Positions 1-7,826 of a stretch of 29,423 nucleotides of DNA are shown here, one piece after another (position 1 is the stretch's first letter; each line of letters starts with the position of its first letter). Under the pieces are notes generated by a model, which saw only the letters and a list, made by a program, of their open reading frames with translations, had not been told where the DNA came from and did no database searches. Source of the stretch: Sphingomonas bacterium (GTDB taxonomy: Bacteria > Pseudomonadota > Alphaproteobacteria > Sphingomonadales > Sphingomonadaceae); contig NZ_CAHJWX010000001.1 in assembly GCF_903643065.1 (NCBI RefSeq), positions 1 to 29,423 on the forward strand, read 5' to 3'. The position numbers were made by a program, and so were the translations under genes.

Positions 1-225
1 CGGGTCGCGGTCGTCTCGGCCGCCGAGCCCGTCCAGCGCGCCCGCGTCCTCGCCCGCCCCGGCATGAGCGCGGCCAAGCTCGACGCCATCATCGCCCGCC
101 AGCTCCCCGACGCCGACAAGCGCGCCCGCGCCGACTATGTCATCGCGACCGACGTGCCGCTCGACCAGACCCGCGCCGCCGTAACCAACGTGATCGCTTG
201 CCTTGCCGGGCGGGCGGACTCATAG
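1..225 (+). CDS. coaE: Dephospho-CoA kinase, C-terminal part (5' end outside window)
   Basis: The window opens inside a reading frame that closes with TAG at 223-225, giving 74 visible residues. The stretch RVLARPGMSAAKLDAIIARQ, followed by a P-D-A-D-K-R segment and an R-A-D-Y-V-I segment, matches the C-terminal lid and helix region of CoaE. CoaE phosphorylates dephospho-CoA in the last step of coenzyme A synthesis in the cytoplasm. The ATP-binding P-loop expected at the N-terminus lies upstream of the window. The gene sits 7 bases before dnaQ, the usual alphaproteobacterial neighbour, which supports the call. Only the family C-terminus can be judged, and nothing suggests damage. Confidence 0.85.
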   Translation, partial: RVAVVSAAEPVQRARVLARPGMSAAKLDAIIARQLPDADKRARADYVIATDVPLDQTRAAVTNVIACLAGRADS

Positions 226-232
226 ACCCGCC

Positions 233-925
233 ATGCGCGAGATCGTGTTCGACACCGAGACGACGGGCCTGAGCTTCGCCGGCGGCGACCGGCTGGTCGA
301 GATCGGCTGCGTCGAGCTGTTCAACCGCTGCGAGACGGGCGAGATCTTCCACGCCTATTTTCACCCCGAACGCGACATGCCGGAGGAGGCCGCGCGCGTC
401 CACGGCCTGCGCGCGGAGTTCCTGGCGCGTCACCCCGTCTTCACCGCGGGCGCCGACGATCTGATGGCGTTCATCGCCGACGCGCCGCTGATCGCGCACA
501 ACGCGCATTTCGATTTTAGCTTCCTCAACGGCGAACTGGCGCGCTGCGGCCGCGACCTCGTCTGCCTGTCCCGCATGATCGACACCCAGGCGATCGCGCG
601 CCAGCGCCATCCCGGCGCCAAGCATTCGCTCGACGCGCTGTGCAGCCGCTACGGCATCGATCGGTCGCACCGCGTCCAGCACGGCGCGCTGCTCGACGCG
701 CACCTGCTCGCGCAGGTCTATGTCGAGCTGATGGGCGGGCGCCAGATCGGCCTGACGCTGGTCAGCGACGCGCCCGCCGCCACGCCGCTGGCGACCGCGT
801 CGTCCATCGCGCGCGCCGTCCGCCCGCCGCGCCGCTTCGCCGTGCTGGAGGGAGACAAGGCGCGCCATCGGGCGTTCCTCCAGACCGTCGTGGCCCCTCT
901 CTGGGGAGAGGTCGCCGCCGGCTGA
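233..925 (+). CDS. dnaQ: DNA polymerase III epsilon subunit (3'-5' proofreading exonuclease)
   Basis: The 230-residue protein is a DEDDh exonuclease and the likely replicative proofreading subunit of DNA polymerase III. ExoI is visible as DTETTG with acidic residues D7 and E9. ExoII is HNAHFD with D94. ExoIII is HRVQHGALLDAHLLA with H150 and D155, so all catalytic positions are present. The ATG at 233 is preferred over one at 203 because the family begins almost directly with the first beta strand (REIVFDTETTGL), and the earlier start would overlap coaE. The C-terminal tail of about 60 residues after the exonuclease fold would carry the polymerase-binding region. The gene follows coaE and precedes hpf, as in many alphaproteobacteria. 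Confidence 0.93.
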   Translation: MREIVFDTETTGLSFAGGDRLVEIGCVELFNRCETGEIFHAYFHPERDMPEEAARVHGLRAEFLARHPVFTAGADDLMAFIADAPLIAHNAHFDFSFLNGELARCGRDLVCLSRMIDTQAIARQRHPGAKHSLDALCSRYGIDRSHRVQHGALLDAHLLAQVYVELMGGRQIGLTLVSDAPAATPLATASSIARAVRPPRRFAVLEGDKARHRAFLQTVVAPLWGEVAAG

Positions 926-945
926 CGCCAAGGAGCTTGAATCAC

Positions 946-1527
946 ATGGACATCCGCGTTTCGGGACATCAGGTCGCCACCGGCGATGCGCTCGCCACCC
1001 ATGTCACGGACCGGATGCAGGGCATCGCCGACAAGTATTTCGCCCGCGCAATCTCCGCGCAGGTGACGTTCGGCAAGGGCCCGCACGATGCCGGCTTCAC
1101 CTGCGACATCGTCGCGCACGTGATGCAGGGGCTGATGCTGAAGGGCCGCCACGACGCGCACGACGCCCGCGCCGCGTTCGACGGCTCGGCCGAGAAGATC
1201 GAGAAGCAACTGCGCCGCTACATGCGCCGAATCCACGATCGCCACGCGGGCGAGACCGCCGCCGCCGCCGAGGCGATGGGCTATGACAATGCCGGCTACA
1301 CGTTGTTCGCCGAGCCGGCCGGCGAGGAAGAGGTCGCCGACGCGCCGCTGATCATCGCCGAGACCCGCGTCGACGTGCCCGACGCCAGCGTCTCGGACGC
1401 GGTGATGATGCTCGATTTGCGCAACACGGCGGCGCTGTTGTTCAGGAACTCCGGCACCGGCGCGTTCAACATGGTGTACCGGCGCGGCGACGGCACGATC
1501 GGCTGGGTCGAGCCCCAACGCGCGTAA
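946..1527 (+). CDS. hpf: Long-form ribosome hibernation-promoting factor (HPF/RaiA family)
   Basis: The 193-residue protein begins MDIRVSGHQVATGDALATHV, typical of the N-terminal RaiA/HPF domain that binds the 30S decoding region (residues about 1-105). A variable linker follows. The C-terminal dimerisation domain (about 135-193) contains the segment LRNTAALLFRNSGTGAFNMV and ends with G-W-V-E-P. This two-domain layout marks the long form, which dimerises ribosomes into inactive 100S particles in stationary phase or stress. AGGAG at 931-935 lies 10 bases before the ATG and fixes the start. It sits between dnaQ and ptsN, a conserved order in the class; its close link to ptsN suggests shared nitrogen or stress control, which is inference. 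Confidence 0.92.
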   Translation: MDIRVSGHQVATGDALATHVTDRMQGIADKYFARAISAQVTFGKGPHDAGFTCDIVAHVMQGLMLKGRHDAHDARAAFDGSAEKIEKQLRRYMRRIHDRHAGETAAAAEAMGYDNAGYTLFAEPAGEEEVADAPLIIAETRVDVPDASVSDAVMMLDLRNTAALLFRNSGTGAFNMVYRRGDGTIGWVEPQRA

Positions 1528-1594
1528 GCGCGACCCGGTCAACGCGCGCCTAGGCTATCCACCACCGGCGGGCGGGGCTAGAGCGCCGCCCGCG

Positions 1595-2062
1595 ATGGCC
1601 GACCTCAGCGATCTCCTGCGCCCGGACGCGGTGCTGTTCGGCCTCGCCGCCGCCAGCAAGAAGGCGCTGTTCGCCGCCACCGCCGCCACGCTGGCGTGCC
1701 AGACGGGAATCGAGGTCGGCGTCATCGCCGACGCGCTGGCCGATCGCGAAAAGCTCGGCTCGACCGGCTTCGGCGGCGGCGTCGCCATCCCGCATGCGCG
1801 CGCCAGCGGCGTGGACGCGGTGACGGCGGTGTTCGCCCGGCTGGCGCAGCCGCTCGCCTTCGCGGCGGTGGATGGCGAGCCGGTCGATCTGGTCTGGGTG
1901 CAGCTGTCCTCGCCCGACGCGGGCGCCGATCATCTCAAGGCGCTCGCGCGGGTCTCGCGCCGGCTGCGCGACCGGCCGTTCCTCGCCAAGCTGCGCGGCG
2001 CCGGCTCGCCCGACGCGCTCTACGCGCTGTTCACCGAGGATCGCGCGCGCGATGCCGCCTGA
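1595..2062 (+). CDS. ptsN: PTS IIA-Ntr-like nitrogen regulatory protein
   Basis: The 155-residue protein has the single EIIA fold of PtsN. The phospho-accepting histidine lies in GVAIPHAR (H67). The regions REKLGSTGFGGGVAIPHA and LVWVQLSSPDAGADHLKAL are characteristic of the family. In Proteobacteria PtsN receives phosphate from PtsP/NPr and regulates potassium uptake, nitrogen metabolism and stress responses rather than transporting sugar. Its place after hpf is the standard arrangement. The stop overlaps the start of the following thioesterase gene by 11 bases, suggesting coupled translation. The ribosome binding site is weak. EPS production is affected by the Ntr-PTS in some bacteria, but nothing in the sequence ties this gene to the cluster downstream. 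Confidence 0.9.
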   Translation: MADLSDLLRPDAVLFGLAAASKKALFAATAATLACQTGIEVGVIADALADREKLGSTGFGGGVAIPHARASGVDAVTAVFARLAQPLAFAAVDGEPVDLVWVQLSSPDAGADHLKALARVSRRLRDRPFLAKLRGAGSPDALYALFTEDRARDAA

Positions 2063-2501
2063 CGCGGAACCCGCGCATTTCCGCGCGCTGGAGGCGCTGT
2101 ACGAGGCCGCCGCGATCAACCGCGCGTTCGACAGCCGGCTGGAGATCGCCGAGCCCGGTGTCGCGCGCATCCGCTTCGTCATCGACGAGCGTCATTTCCA
2201 CGCCGCCGGCGCCGCGCATGGCACCGTCTATTTCAAGATGCTGGACGACGCCGCCTTTTACGCCGCCAACAGCCTCGTCACCGACCGCTTCCTGCTGACG
2301 ACGCAGTTCAACCTGCTGCTCACCCGCCCGCTCAAGGCCGGGCCGGTCACCGCCGAGGGCCGCTGGATCAGCGGCGCGCGGCGCGTGCTGATCGGCGACG
2401 CGCGGCTGCTCGACGCCGATGGGCAGGAGGCGGCGCGTGGGACCGGCACCTTCATGCGCTCCCGCATCCCGCTCGCCGATCTGCCGGGCTACCGGCGGTG
2501 A
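2052..2501 (+). CDS. PaaI-type hotdog-fold thioesterase
   Basis: The 149-residue protein has the hotdog-fold signature HFHAAGAAHGTVYFKMLDDA (starting near residue 54), which resembles the H-x-N-x-x-G-x-x-H-G-G-x-x-x-x-x-x-D pattern of the PaaI/acyl-CoA thioesterase superfamily. The usual Asn and the second Gly of that pattern are altered here, so substrate and even activity are uncertain. No signal peptide is visible, which fits a cytoplasmic enzyme. The ATG at 2052 is the best start because it gives a normal-sized domain and overlaps ptsN by only 11 bases. The 3' end overlaps the next gene by GTGA, so ptsN, this gene and the DUF1491 gene appear to form one operon. Confidence 0.75.
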   Translation: MPPDAEPAHFRALEALYEAAAINRAFDSRLEIAEPGVARIRFVIDERHFHAAGAAHGTVYFKMLDDAAFYAANSLVTDRFLLTTQFNLLLTRPLKAGPVTAEGRWISGARRVLIGDARLLDADGQEAARGTGTFMRSRIPLADLPGYRR

Positions 2502-2824
2502 CCGAGCGCTTGCCCACCGCGATGCTCGTCTCGGCGATGCTGCGGCGGGTCAACGATGCGGGCGGGTTCGGCGCGGTGCTGGCCAGGGGCGACGCGCAGG
2601 GCGGGGCGGTGCTGGTCGTGGCGACGCAGCGGGGCGCGGCGCCACGTCTGTACGAGCGCGGGATCGGGCCGGACGGCCGATCCGGCCTGATCGACTCGAC
2701 GCCGGCCGACGATCTCGACGGCTATTGGCGCCGCCGCCGCCAGCGCGACCCCGATCTGTGGGTGGTCGAACTGGACAGCGCGGACGCGCAACGCTTCGCC
2801 GCTGAAACGATCGGCGCCGATTGA
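2498..2824 (+). CDS. DUF1491 family protein
   Basis: The 108-residue protein begins at a GTG that overlaps the preceding stop (GTGA). The pattern LPTAMLVSAMLRRVNDAGGF, then a G-x-A-V-L-A-R-G-D segment, a short beta-rich middle, and a C-terminal R-R-x-R-D-P-D-L-W-V-V-E-L motif followed by an R-F-A-A-E-T end, fits DUF1491. This is a small family of unknown function common in Sphingomonadales and related alphaproteobacteria. No membrane segment or signal peptide is present. It is the last gene of the conserved housekeeping block; the EPS cluster begins on the opposite strand 14 bases downstream, so the two are convergent. No function can be assigned. Confidence 0.8.
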   Translation: MTERLPTAMLVSAMLRRVNDAGGFGAVLARGDAQGGAVLVVATQRGAAPRLYERGIGPDGRSGLIDSTPADDLDGYWRRRRQRDPDLWVVELDSADAQRFAAETIGAD

Positions 2825-2838
2825 TCCGCCCGTCCGGG

Positions 2839-3813
2839 TCAGGAAGGTGAGCGGTCCCGGCTCAGCAGCGCGTCGAAATAGGCGATGGTACGACCGAGCC
2901 CTTCGCGCAGCTGGACTCTGGGTTCCCAGCCCAGCTTTTCGCGGGCGAGATCGATATTGGGCTGGCGCTGCATGGGATCGTCCTGTGGCAGCGGGCGTGT
3001 GACGATGGTCGAGGCGGAGCCGGTCAGGTTGATCACCAGCTCGGCCAGCTCGTGGATGGTGAACTCGTTGGGATTGCCGATGTTGACCGGCCCGGTCACC
3101 TCGTCCGGCGTCTCCATCAGCTTCATGAAGCCGTCGAGCAGATCGTCGACATAGCAGAAGGACCGGGTCTGCCCACCATCGCCATAGATGGTGATCGGCT
3201 CGCCTTTCAGCGCCTGGATGATGAAGTTCGACACCACTCGTCCGTCGGCCGGGTGCATGCGCGGGCCATAGGTGTTGAAGATGCGTGCGACCTTGATCGC
3301 CAGCTTGTGCTGGCGGCGATAGTCGAAGAACAGCGTCTCCGCGCAGCGCTTGCCCTCGTCATAGCAGGAGCGGAAGCCGATCGGGTTGACGTTGCCCCAA
3401 TAGTCCTCGCGCTGGGGATGCACCGCCGGGTCGCCATAGACCTCGCTGGTGGATGCCTGAAAGATGCGGCAGCGCAGCCGCTTGGCGAGGCCGAGCATGT
3501 TGATCGCGCCCAGCACCGACGTCTTGGTCGTCTGCACGGGATCATGCTGGTAGTGGATGGGCGACGCCGGGCAGGCGAGGTTGTAGATCTCGTCCACCTC
3601 CACGTAGAGCGGAAAGCTCACGTCGTGCCTGATGAACTCGAAACGCGGATGGCCGTGGAGGTGGTCCAGGTTGCGCTTGTCACCCGTGAACAGATTGTCC
3701 GCGCACAGCACCTCGTCGCCACGGTCCAGCAACCGGTCGATCAGGTGCGAGCCGAGAAATCCCGCCCCGCCGGTGACCAGCACGCGTCGCCGGCCATATA
3801 CTTCACGCGCCAT
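2839..3813 (-). CDS. UDP-glucuronate decarboxylase / UDP-xylose synthase-like SDR
   Basis: The 324-residue protein is an extended short-chain dehydrogenase of the UXS type. It carries the NAD-binding GGAGFLGSH near residue 15, the segment [20 protein letters not shown] that is highly characteristic of UDP-xylose synthases, STSEVYGDP, and a catalytic SCYDEGKR (Y-x-x-x-K). The segment [19 protein letters not shown] continues the family match. The enzyme converts UDP-glucuronate to UDP-xylose using bound NAD, supplying xylose to the polysaccharide. It is transcribed away from the priming transferase gene across a 208-base control region. The UDP-glucose dehydrogenase needed to make its substrate is not in this window. 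The ATG at 3813 fits the family N-terminus, although no strong ribosome binding site precedes it. Confidence 0.88.
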   Translation of the reverse strand: MAREVYGRRRVLVTGGAGFLGSHLIDRLLDRGDEVLCADNLFTGDKRNLDHLHGHPRFEFIRHDVSFPLYVEVDEIYNLACPASPIHYQHDPVQTTKTSVLGAINMLGLAKRLRCRIFQASTSEVYGDPAVHPQREDYWGNVNPIGFRSCYDEGKRCAETLFFDYRRQHKLAIKVARIFNTYGPRMHPADGRVVSNFIIQALKGEPITIYGDGGQTRSFCYVDDLLDGFMKLMETPDEVTGPVNIGNPNEFTIHELAELVINLTGSASTIVTRPLPQDDPMQRQPNIDLAREKLGWEPRVQLREGLGRTIAYFDALLSRDRSPS

Positions 3814-3823
3814 TGGAGAAAAG

Positions 3824-3881
3824 CCATCTTTCCCGGTAATTGCGGTTGCCTAACCCAACGGGGCGGCGTTGGCAAAGATGG
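3824..3881. promoter_or_regulatory. Nested inverted repeats in the divergent control region
   Basis: Between the UXS-like gene and the priming transferase gene, CCATCTTT (3824-3831) is matched by its exact reverse complement AAAGATGG (3874-3881). Inside these arms is a second perfect inverted repeat, CCAACG (3855-3860) and CGTTGG (3867-3872), separated by six bases. The structure lies just upstream of the UXS start, so it could be a protein-binding operator or a structured leader of that transcript. Which of these it is, or whether it is chance, cannot be told from sequence. No confident -35/-10 pair was identified in this 208-base region. Confidence 0.4.
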
Positions 3882-4021
3882 GAGTGTACCGCGCGACGAT
3901 CGTCCCGATAGAACAACGGCATGGCGTGTCCCCTCGGGATCATGGCCGTCCCAATGTCGCGGTGGATTGTCGGTAGTGGCTAAATGAGCTAATTCGATCA
4001 CGAGGCATAGCGGAGCGACGC

Positions 4022-5503
4022 GTGCCGTTGATTACCGTCCGATCGCTGCGGCTTGAAGAGTTGCTTGTGCAAGAGTATCGTCCGTTCTCGGCCGAGCGTC
4101 GACGTACCGGCAGGGATGGCGGCGCGGCAGGCTTTAATGGCGTGGCGCTGCCCGGGGTTGTCCACGCACTGACCCAGCGCCGTAAGCGGCGCCATCGCAT
4201 CCAATTGACCGCCGTGCTTGGCGATTTGGGCGTGGTTGCTGGCGCGTTCGCGCTGGGTGCCGCGCTATGGTATCGTAATCCACTTGATTATCATGCGCGC
4301 GACACACTGGCTGCGGTCCTTCCGGCCTATTCACTGATTGCGGTGACCCAGCATGCGTTCAGCATGGGAGTGGTGGCGCGTGCACGAGTCAGCGCGCTGA
4401 AGGCCTGCGGCGCCTTGGTGGTGGCGATCGGGCTAGTCGGCTTGGTGGCCTTCTTCCTCCAGGCGGTTGGGGGCGTGTCGCGAGGTGTAGTGGGCCTGGG
4501 CACAACTTTGGCGATTGGTGGGCTCTTCCTCAGCCGCACGCGCCTTGCCCTTCGCGCGCATCAGTTGCTCGGCGATGTGTCGATCAACGAGGTGGTCATC
4601 CAGGACGGCGTGGAGGCGCCGTTGCGTCCGGGCTCCATCCTGCTCGATGCCACGCGCGACGGCATCTCGCTCCGGCTCGATAGCCCGGAGATGCTGGATC
4701 GGCTGGGATGGTGTCTCCAGGCGGCCGATCGGGTGATCGTCGCCTGTCCCGAGGAGCGACGCAAGCTGTGGGTGTCCGCGCTCAAGAGCGCGAATGTCAA
4801 CGCGGAGGTACTGGCCGCCGAACTAGATGCCATTGGGGCGATCGGTCTTGGCTATTACGAGGGCAGCACCACTCTCGCGGTGGCGAGCGCGCCCTTGTCG
4901 CTGCCTGACCGAGCGATCAAGCGCACGCTGGACCTAGTATTGGTGGTCGCGGCGACACCGCTGCTCGTGCCGTTGATGGCGTTGGTGGCGATAGCGGTCA
5001 AGCTGGACAGTCCTGGCCCCGTGTTCTTCCGCCAGCCGCGTGTTGGATTGGGGAATCGAGTGTTCCACATCTACAAGTTTCGTTCCATGCGTCTCGCCCA
5101 CAGCGACGTAGCCGGCAGCCAGCTGACGACGCGCAACGACGTGCGCGTTACCCGGGTGGGTGAGTTCATTCGTCGCACCAGTTTAGACGAGCTGCCCCAA
5201 GTGCTGAACGTGCTCGCCGGCGACATGAGCATCGTCGGGCCGCGCCCTCATCCGCTGGCGGCGCTAGCGGCCGAGCGCCTCTATTGGGAGGTGGACTCCC
5301 GCTATTGGCACCGTCACGCCGTGAAGCCGGGCATGACAGGTCTCGCCCAAATCCGAGGGTTTCGCGGCAACACGGAAAAGGAGACGGATCTCACCAACCG
5401 CCTCCAGGCCGACTTGGAGTATGTCGCGGGCTGGTCGATCTGGCGCGACCTAGGCATCATCATCGCGACGTTTCGGGTGCTTACCCATCGCAATGCATTC
5501 TAG
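4022..5503 (+). CDS. Undecaprenyl-phosphate glycosyl-1-phosphate transferase (EPS priming enzyme)
   Basis: The 493-residue protein matches the polyprenyl glycosylphosphotransferase family (WbaP/GelB/SpsB type). The N-terminal half has several membrane segments (about residues 60-180) and a poorly conserved soluble domain. The C-terminal catalytic domain starts with a membrane hairpin (about 295-325), then [19 protein letters not shown] (K327-D329-P331-G332), [24 protein letters not shown] and [16 protein letters not shown]. It transfers a sugar 1-phosphate from a UDP-sugar to undecaprenyl phosphate at the inner membrane, starting repeat-unit assembly. The GTG at 4022 is favoured by GGAG at 4012-4015. 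The protein ends with the usual N-A-F tail, so it is intact although it abuts a galE fossil. Glucose or galactose specificity cannot be decided. Confidence 0.9.
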   Translation: MPLITVRSLRLEELLVQEYRPFSAERRRTGRDGGAAGFNGVALPGVVHALTQRRKRRHRIQLTAVLGDLGVVAGAFALGAALWYRNPLDYHARDTLAAVLPAYSLIAVTQHAFSMGVVARARVSALKACGALVVAIGLVGLVAFFLQAVGGVSRGVVGLGTTLAIGGLFLSRTRLALRAHQLLGDVSINEVVIQDGVEAPLRPGSILLDATRDGISLRLDSPEMLDRLGWCLQAADRVIVACPEERRKLWVSALKSANVNAEVLAAELDAIGAIGLGYYEGSTTLAVASAPLSLPDRAIKRTLDLVLVVAATPLLVPLMALVAIAVKLDSPGPVFFRQPRVGLGNRVFHIYKFRSMRLAHSDVAGSQLTTRNDVRVTRVGEFIRRTSLDELPQVLNVLAGDMSIVGPRPHPLAALAAERLYWEVDSRYWHRHAVKPGMTGLAQIRGFRGNTEKETDLTNRLQADLEYVAGWSIWRDLGIIIATFRVLTHRNAF

Positions 5504-5829
5504 GCGCCTGCAGCATTGCCGAGCGCTGTCTCCAACCGTGATAACGTGCCCGCGCTGTTATTGTCGCGGTAGATCGGGCCGCATCACGGACTCGCCCGGC
5601 AGGCGTAGGCAGCAAAGTGAGCGACCAGACCGGTCGGGGCTCGCGCAAGGCAGCGCGACCGCGTTTGTGCCGTTGATCCGCGCGTGCACCAGCGGCTCCC
5701 ATCGCACCGGATCGATGCGCCCGCGCGACCGGTCATCCAGTAACAACACTTTCCATCCCGCGCGATGGAGCGACCTGCGGCAATGCGAGCCGACGCAACC
5801 CGCGCCGCCGTGACCAGAACCGTCGACAC
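5500..5829 (-). pseudogene. galE: Decayed 5' fragment of UDP-glucose 4-epimerase gene
   Basis: Read from 5829 leftwards the first codons give (V)STVLVT; after a shift of one base the next frame gives GGAGCVGSHC, then RRSLHRAGWKVLLLDDRSRG and a V-R-W-E-P-L-V-H segment. Further left the first frame returns with VAHFAAYA, an in-frame TGA, and YRDNNSAGTLSRLE. These are, in the correct order, the start, cofactor loop, HFAAYA and Y-R-N-N-x-x-G-T-L motifs of GalE. The recognisable homology covers about the first 105 codons of a gene normally around 330 codons long, and stops exactly at the 3' end of the priming transferase gene. At least two frameshifts and one stop make it non-functional. It suggests that rearrangement replaced the rest of a galE gene. 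Confidence 0.8.
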
Positions 5830-5982
5830 AGGAACGCATTTATCCTGTTGATCGGGACGGACGGTTTCTTCCCGTTTCCAAGGGCTGGCGTCGCCAAGCC
5901 GCGCTTGCTAGCAGGCGGCCTTCAATGAGGCGAAGGCGCTCGTCGCCCAGCCGGGCCTACGCCCGGCTTTAGGGGAATGTTC
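5504..5982. other. 479-base gap without an intact gene
   Basis: This gap holds the minus-strand galE fossil (to 5829), then about 120 bases (5830-5948) in which no gene, repeat or clear promoter could be recognised, then a GC-rich hairpin and the ribosome binding site of the CDP-glucose synthesis gene. Short frames on both strands here do not resemble proteins other than the GalE fragments. The promoter for the CDP-sugar genes is presumably in the right half, but no convincing -35/-10 pair can be pointed to. Confidence 0.7.
5949..5970 (+). promoter_or_regulatory. GC-rich hairpin just upstream of the CDP-glucose synthesis gene
   Basis: AGCCGGGC (5949-5956) and GCCCGGCT (5961-5968) form a perfect 8-bp stem with a four-base loop, followed by TT. 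It resembles a weak intrinsic terminator but has only a short T tract. It ends two bases before the AGGGG ribosome binding sequence of the next gene, so it may equally be a leader structure that affects translation or transcript stability. Its role is unknown. Confidence 0.5.
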
Positions 5983-6753
5983 GTGAAGGCAGTGATACTC
6001 GCCGGCGGCCTCGGCACCCGTTTCAGCGAGGAGACGTCCACCCGACCAAAGCCGATGATTGAAATCGGTGGCCGGCCGATCCTGTGGCACATCATGAAAA
6101 TCTACGCCGCGCACGGGGTCAACGACTTCGTCATATGCTGCGGCTATAAAGGCTACGTCATCAAGGAATATTTCGCCAACTATTTTCTGCATATGTCAGA
6201 CGTGACGATCCACTTGGAAGCAAACAACCTGATCGTGCACGAACGTCGCGCGGAACCGTGGGTGGTGACGCTGGTCGACACGGGTGATGACACGATGACT
6301 GGCGGGCGATTGAAGCGTGTCGCCGATCATGTGCGCGACGAGGAAGCGTTCTTCTTGACCTATGGTGACGGGGTGGGAGACGTGGACATTACCGCTACCT
6401 TGGCTTTCCATCGCTCGCACGGGCGCCTCGCCACGCTGACCGCCACCTATCCGCCCGGCCGGTTCGGCGCGGTGGATATCGAGGAAGGCCGGGTACGCGA
6501 CTTCCTGGAAAAGCCGCAGGGTGACGGCGGCATGATCAATGGTGGCTATTTCGTGCTCTCGCCCCGGGTGCTCGACTATATCAAGGACGATACCACGACC
6601 TGGGAACAGGAACCGCTGCGAACCTTGGCATCCCAGGGGCAACTCATGGCCTGGGAGCACCGGGGTTTCTGGCAACCCATGGATACGCTGCGCGACAAGC
6701 AGCAGCTGGTCGCGCTGTGGGAAGACCGTCGTGCACCGTGGAAGGTCTGGTAG
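5983..6753 (+). CDS. rfbF: Glucose-1-phosphate cytidylyltransferase
   Basis: The 256-residue protein opens KAVILAGGLGTRFSEETSTR, the nucleotidyltransferase signature, followed by PKPMIEIGGRPILWHIMK. CCGYKGYVIKEYFANYF, VTLVDTGDDTMTGGRLKR and EQEPL...FWQPMDTLRDK match RfbF throughout. It makes CDP-glucose from CTP and glucose-1-phosphate. GTG at 5983 is chosen rather than ATG at 5977: AGGGG at 5971-5975 stands 7 bases from the GTG but only 1 from the ATG, and the family starts directly with (M)KAVILAGG. The next gene, CDP-glucose 4,6-dehydratase, starts 6 bases downstream, and the pair together defines the entry to CDP-6-deoxyhexose synthesis. Length equals the family norm. Confidence 0.95.
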   Translation: MKAVILAGGLGTRFSEETSTRPKPMIEIGGRPILWHIMKIYAAHGVNDFVICCGYKGYVIKEYFANYFLHMSDVTIHLEANNLIVHERRAEPWVVTLVDTGDDTMTGGRLKRVADHVRDEEAFFLTYGDGVGDVDITATLAFHRSHGRLATLTATYPPGRFGAVDIEEGRVRDFLEKPQGDGGMINGGYFVLSPRVLDYIKDDTTTWEQEPLRTLASQGQLMAWEHRGFWQPMDTLRDKQQLVALWEDRRAPWKVW

Positions 6754-6758
6754 TCGCG

Positions 6759-7826
6759 ATGAACCGCGCGTTCTGGCGAGGCAAGCGTGTTTTCCTGACA
6801 GGTCATACCGGCTTCAAGGGCGGGTGGCTGGCGCTGTGGCTGGCCGGCGCGGGCGCCGAGGTGCATGGCTTTGCGCTTGAGCCGCCCACCACGCCCAACC
6901 TGTTTGATGAAGCGTGCGTCCAGGCAAGCCTCGCCTCGCATGTCGTGGGCGACATCCGGGATGCAGCCCTGGTTGGACGCGCGCTCGCGGCGGCGGCACC
7001 GGAGGTCGTGTTCCACATGGCCGCCCAGCCGCTAGTGCGCCTGTCCTATGACCAGCCGCTGGAGACGTTCGCTACCAACGTCATGGGCACCGCCCACCTA
7101 TTGGAAGCGGCTAGGCGGGCAGGTGGCGTGCAGGCCCTGGTCAGCGTGACCACCGACAAATGCTACCAGAACAAGGAATGGTTCTGGTCGTATCGCGAGG
7201 ACGAGCCGCTGGGCGGTCATGACCCTTATTCCGCCAGCAAGGCATGTGCCGAGCTGGTCACCGCCGCTTGGCGGACTTCGTTTGCCGTCGATGGCGCTCC
7301 CCGGATCGCCAGCGCCCGCGCTGGCAACGTGATCGGTGGCGGCGATTGGGCGCTGGACCGGCTGGTGCCCGACGCCCTGCGGGCCTTTGACGCGGGCACC
7401 GAGCTGGCGGTGCGTCGTCCGGCTGCGGTTCGCCCGTGGCAGCACGTGCTGGAACCGCTGTCTGGCTATATCCGGCTTGCCGAGCGGCTGTGCGACGCGG
7501 ACGGCGATAAGGCGGCCGGGGCCTGGAATTTCGGACCCGCCGAGGCCGATGCGCGGCCGGTGTCCTGGGTTCTTGACGAACTGGCGCGCACCTTGCCGGA
7601 ACTCGGCTGGCGGGCGACCGGGGAACCGAGTGTCCATGAAGCCGGACTACTCAAGCTCGACAGCGCCAAGGCGCGCGGCCTGCTCGGCTGGGCGCCTCGC
7701 TGGGGGCTCGCCATCGCGCTGGCAAATACGGCGGCGTGGCATCGGGCATGGCGCTCGGGCGCCGACATGGGCGACGTCACGCGCGTACAAATTGCCGCCT
7801 ACGAAGAGGCGGCCGTCGTTGCTTGA
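6759..7826 (+). CDS. rfbG: CDP-glucose 4,6-dehydratase
   Basis: The 355-residue extended SDR starts MNRAFWRGKRVFLTGHTGFK with the NAD-binding G-H-T-G-F-K-G loop. VFHMAAQPLVRLSYDQPLET, VTTDKCYQNKEW, DPYSASKACAELV (Y-x-x-x-K) and AGNVIGGGDWALDRLVPD follow the RfbG pattern closely, as does RPWQHVLEPLSGYI. It converts CDP-glucose to CDP-4-keto-6-deoxyglucose. The ATG at 6759 matches the known N-terminus and lies 5 bases after the rfbF stop. The 3' end overlaps the following epimerase-like gene by 8 bases. The 4-keto product is the common precursor of CDP-linked 3,6-dideoxy and branched 6-deoxy sugars; the downstream genes determine which one is made. Confidence 0.95.
   Translation: MNRAFWRGKRVFLTGHTGFKGGWLALWLAGAGAEVHGFALEPPTTPNLFDEACVQASLASHVVGDIRDAALVGRALAAAAPEVVFHMAAQPLVRLSYDQPLETFATNVMGTAHLLEAARRAGGVQALVSVTTDKCYQNKEWFWSYREDEPLGGHDPYSASKACAELVTAAWRTSFAVDGAPRIASARAGNVIGGGDWALDRLVPDALRAFDAGTELAVRRPAAVRPWQHVLEPLSGYIRLAERLCDADGDKAAGAWNFGPAEADARPVSWVLDELARTLPELGWRATGEPSVHEAGLLKLDSAKARGLLGWAPRWGLAIALANTAAWHRAWRSGADMGDVTRVQIAAYEEAAVVA

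Noticed and set aside
140..931. 263-codon open frame on the minus strand
   Set aside because: Exact antisense of dnaQ; Arg/Ala-rich shadow of high-GC third positions without any domain pattern.
718..1542. 274-codon minus-strand frame
   Set aside because: Covers hpf and the 3' part of dnaQ in antisense; no protein-like features, and both sense genes are well supported.
3052..3987. 311-codon plus-strand frame
   Set aside because: Antisense of the UXS-like gene, which is a strong family match; the frame is a coding shadow.
5558..5839. 93-codon minus-strand frame as an intact small gene
   Set aside because: Only its central part is protein-like and that part is GalE; neighbouring GalE motifs lie in other frames, so it is part of a pseudogene.
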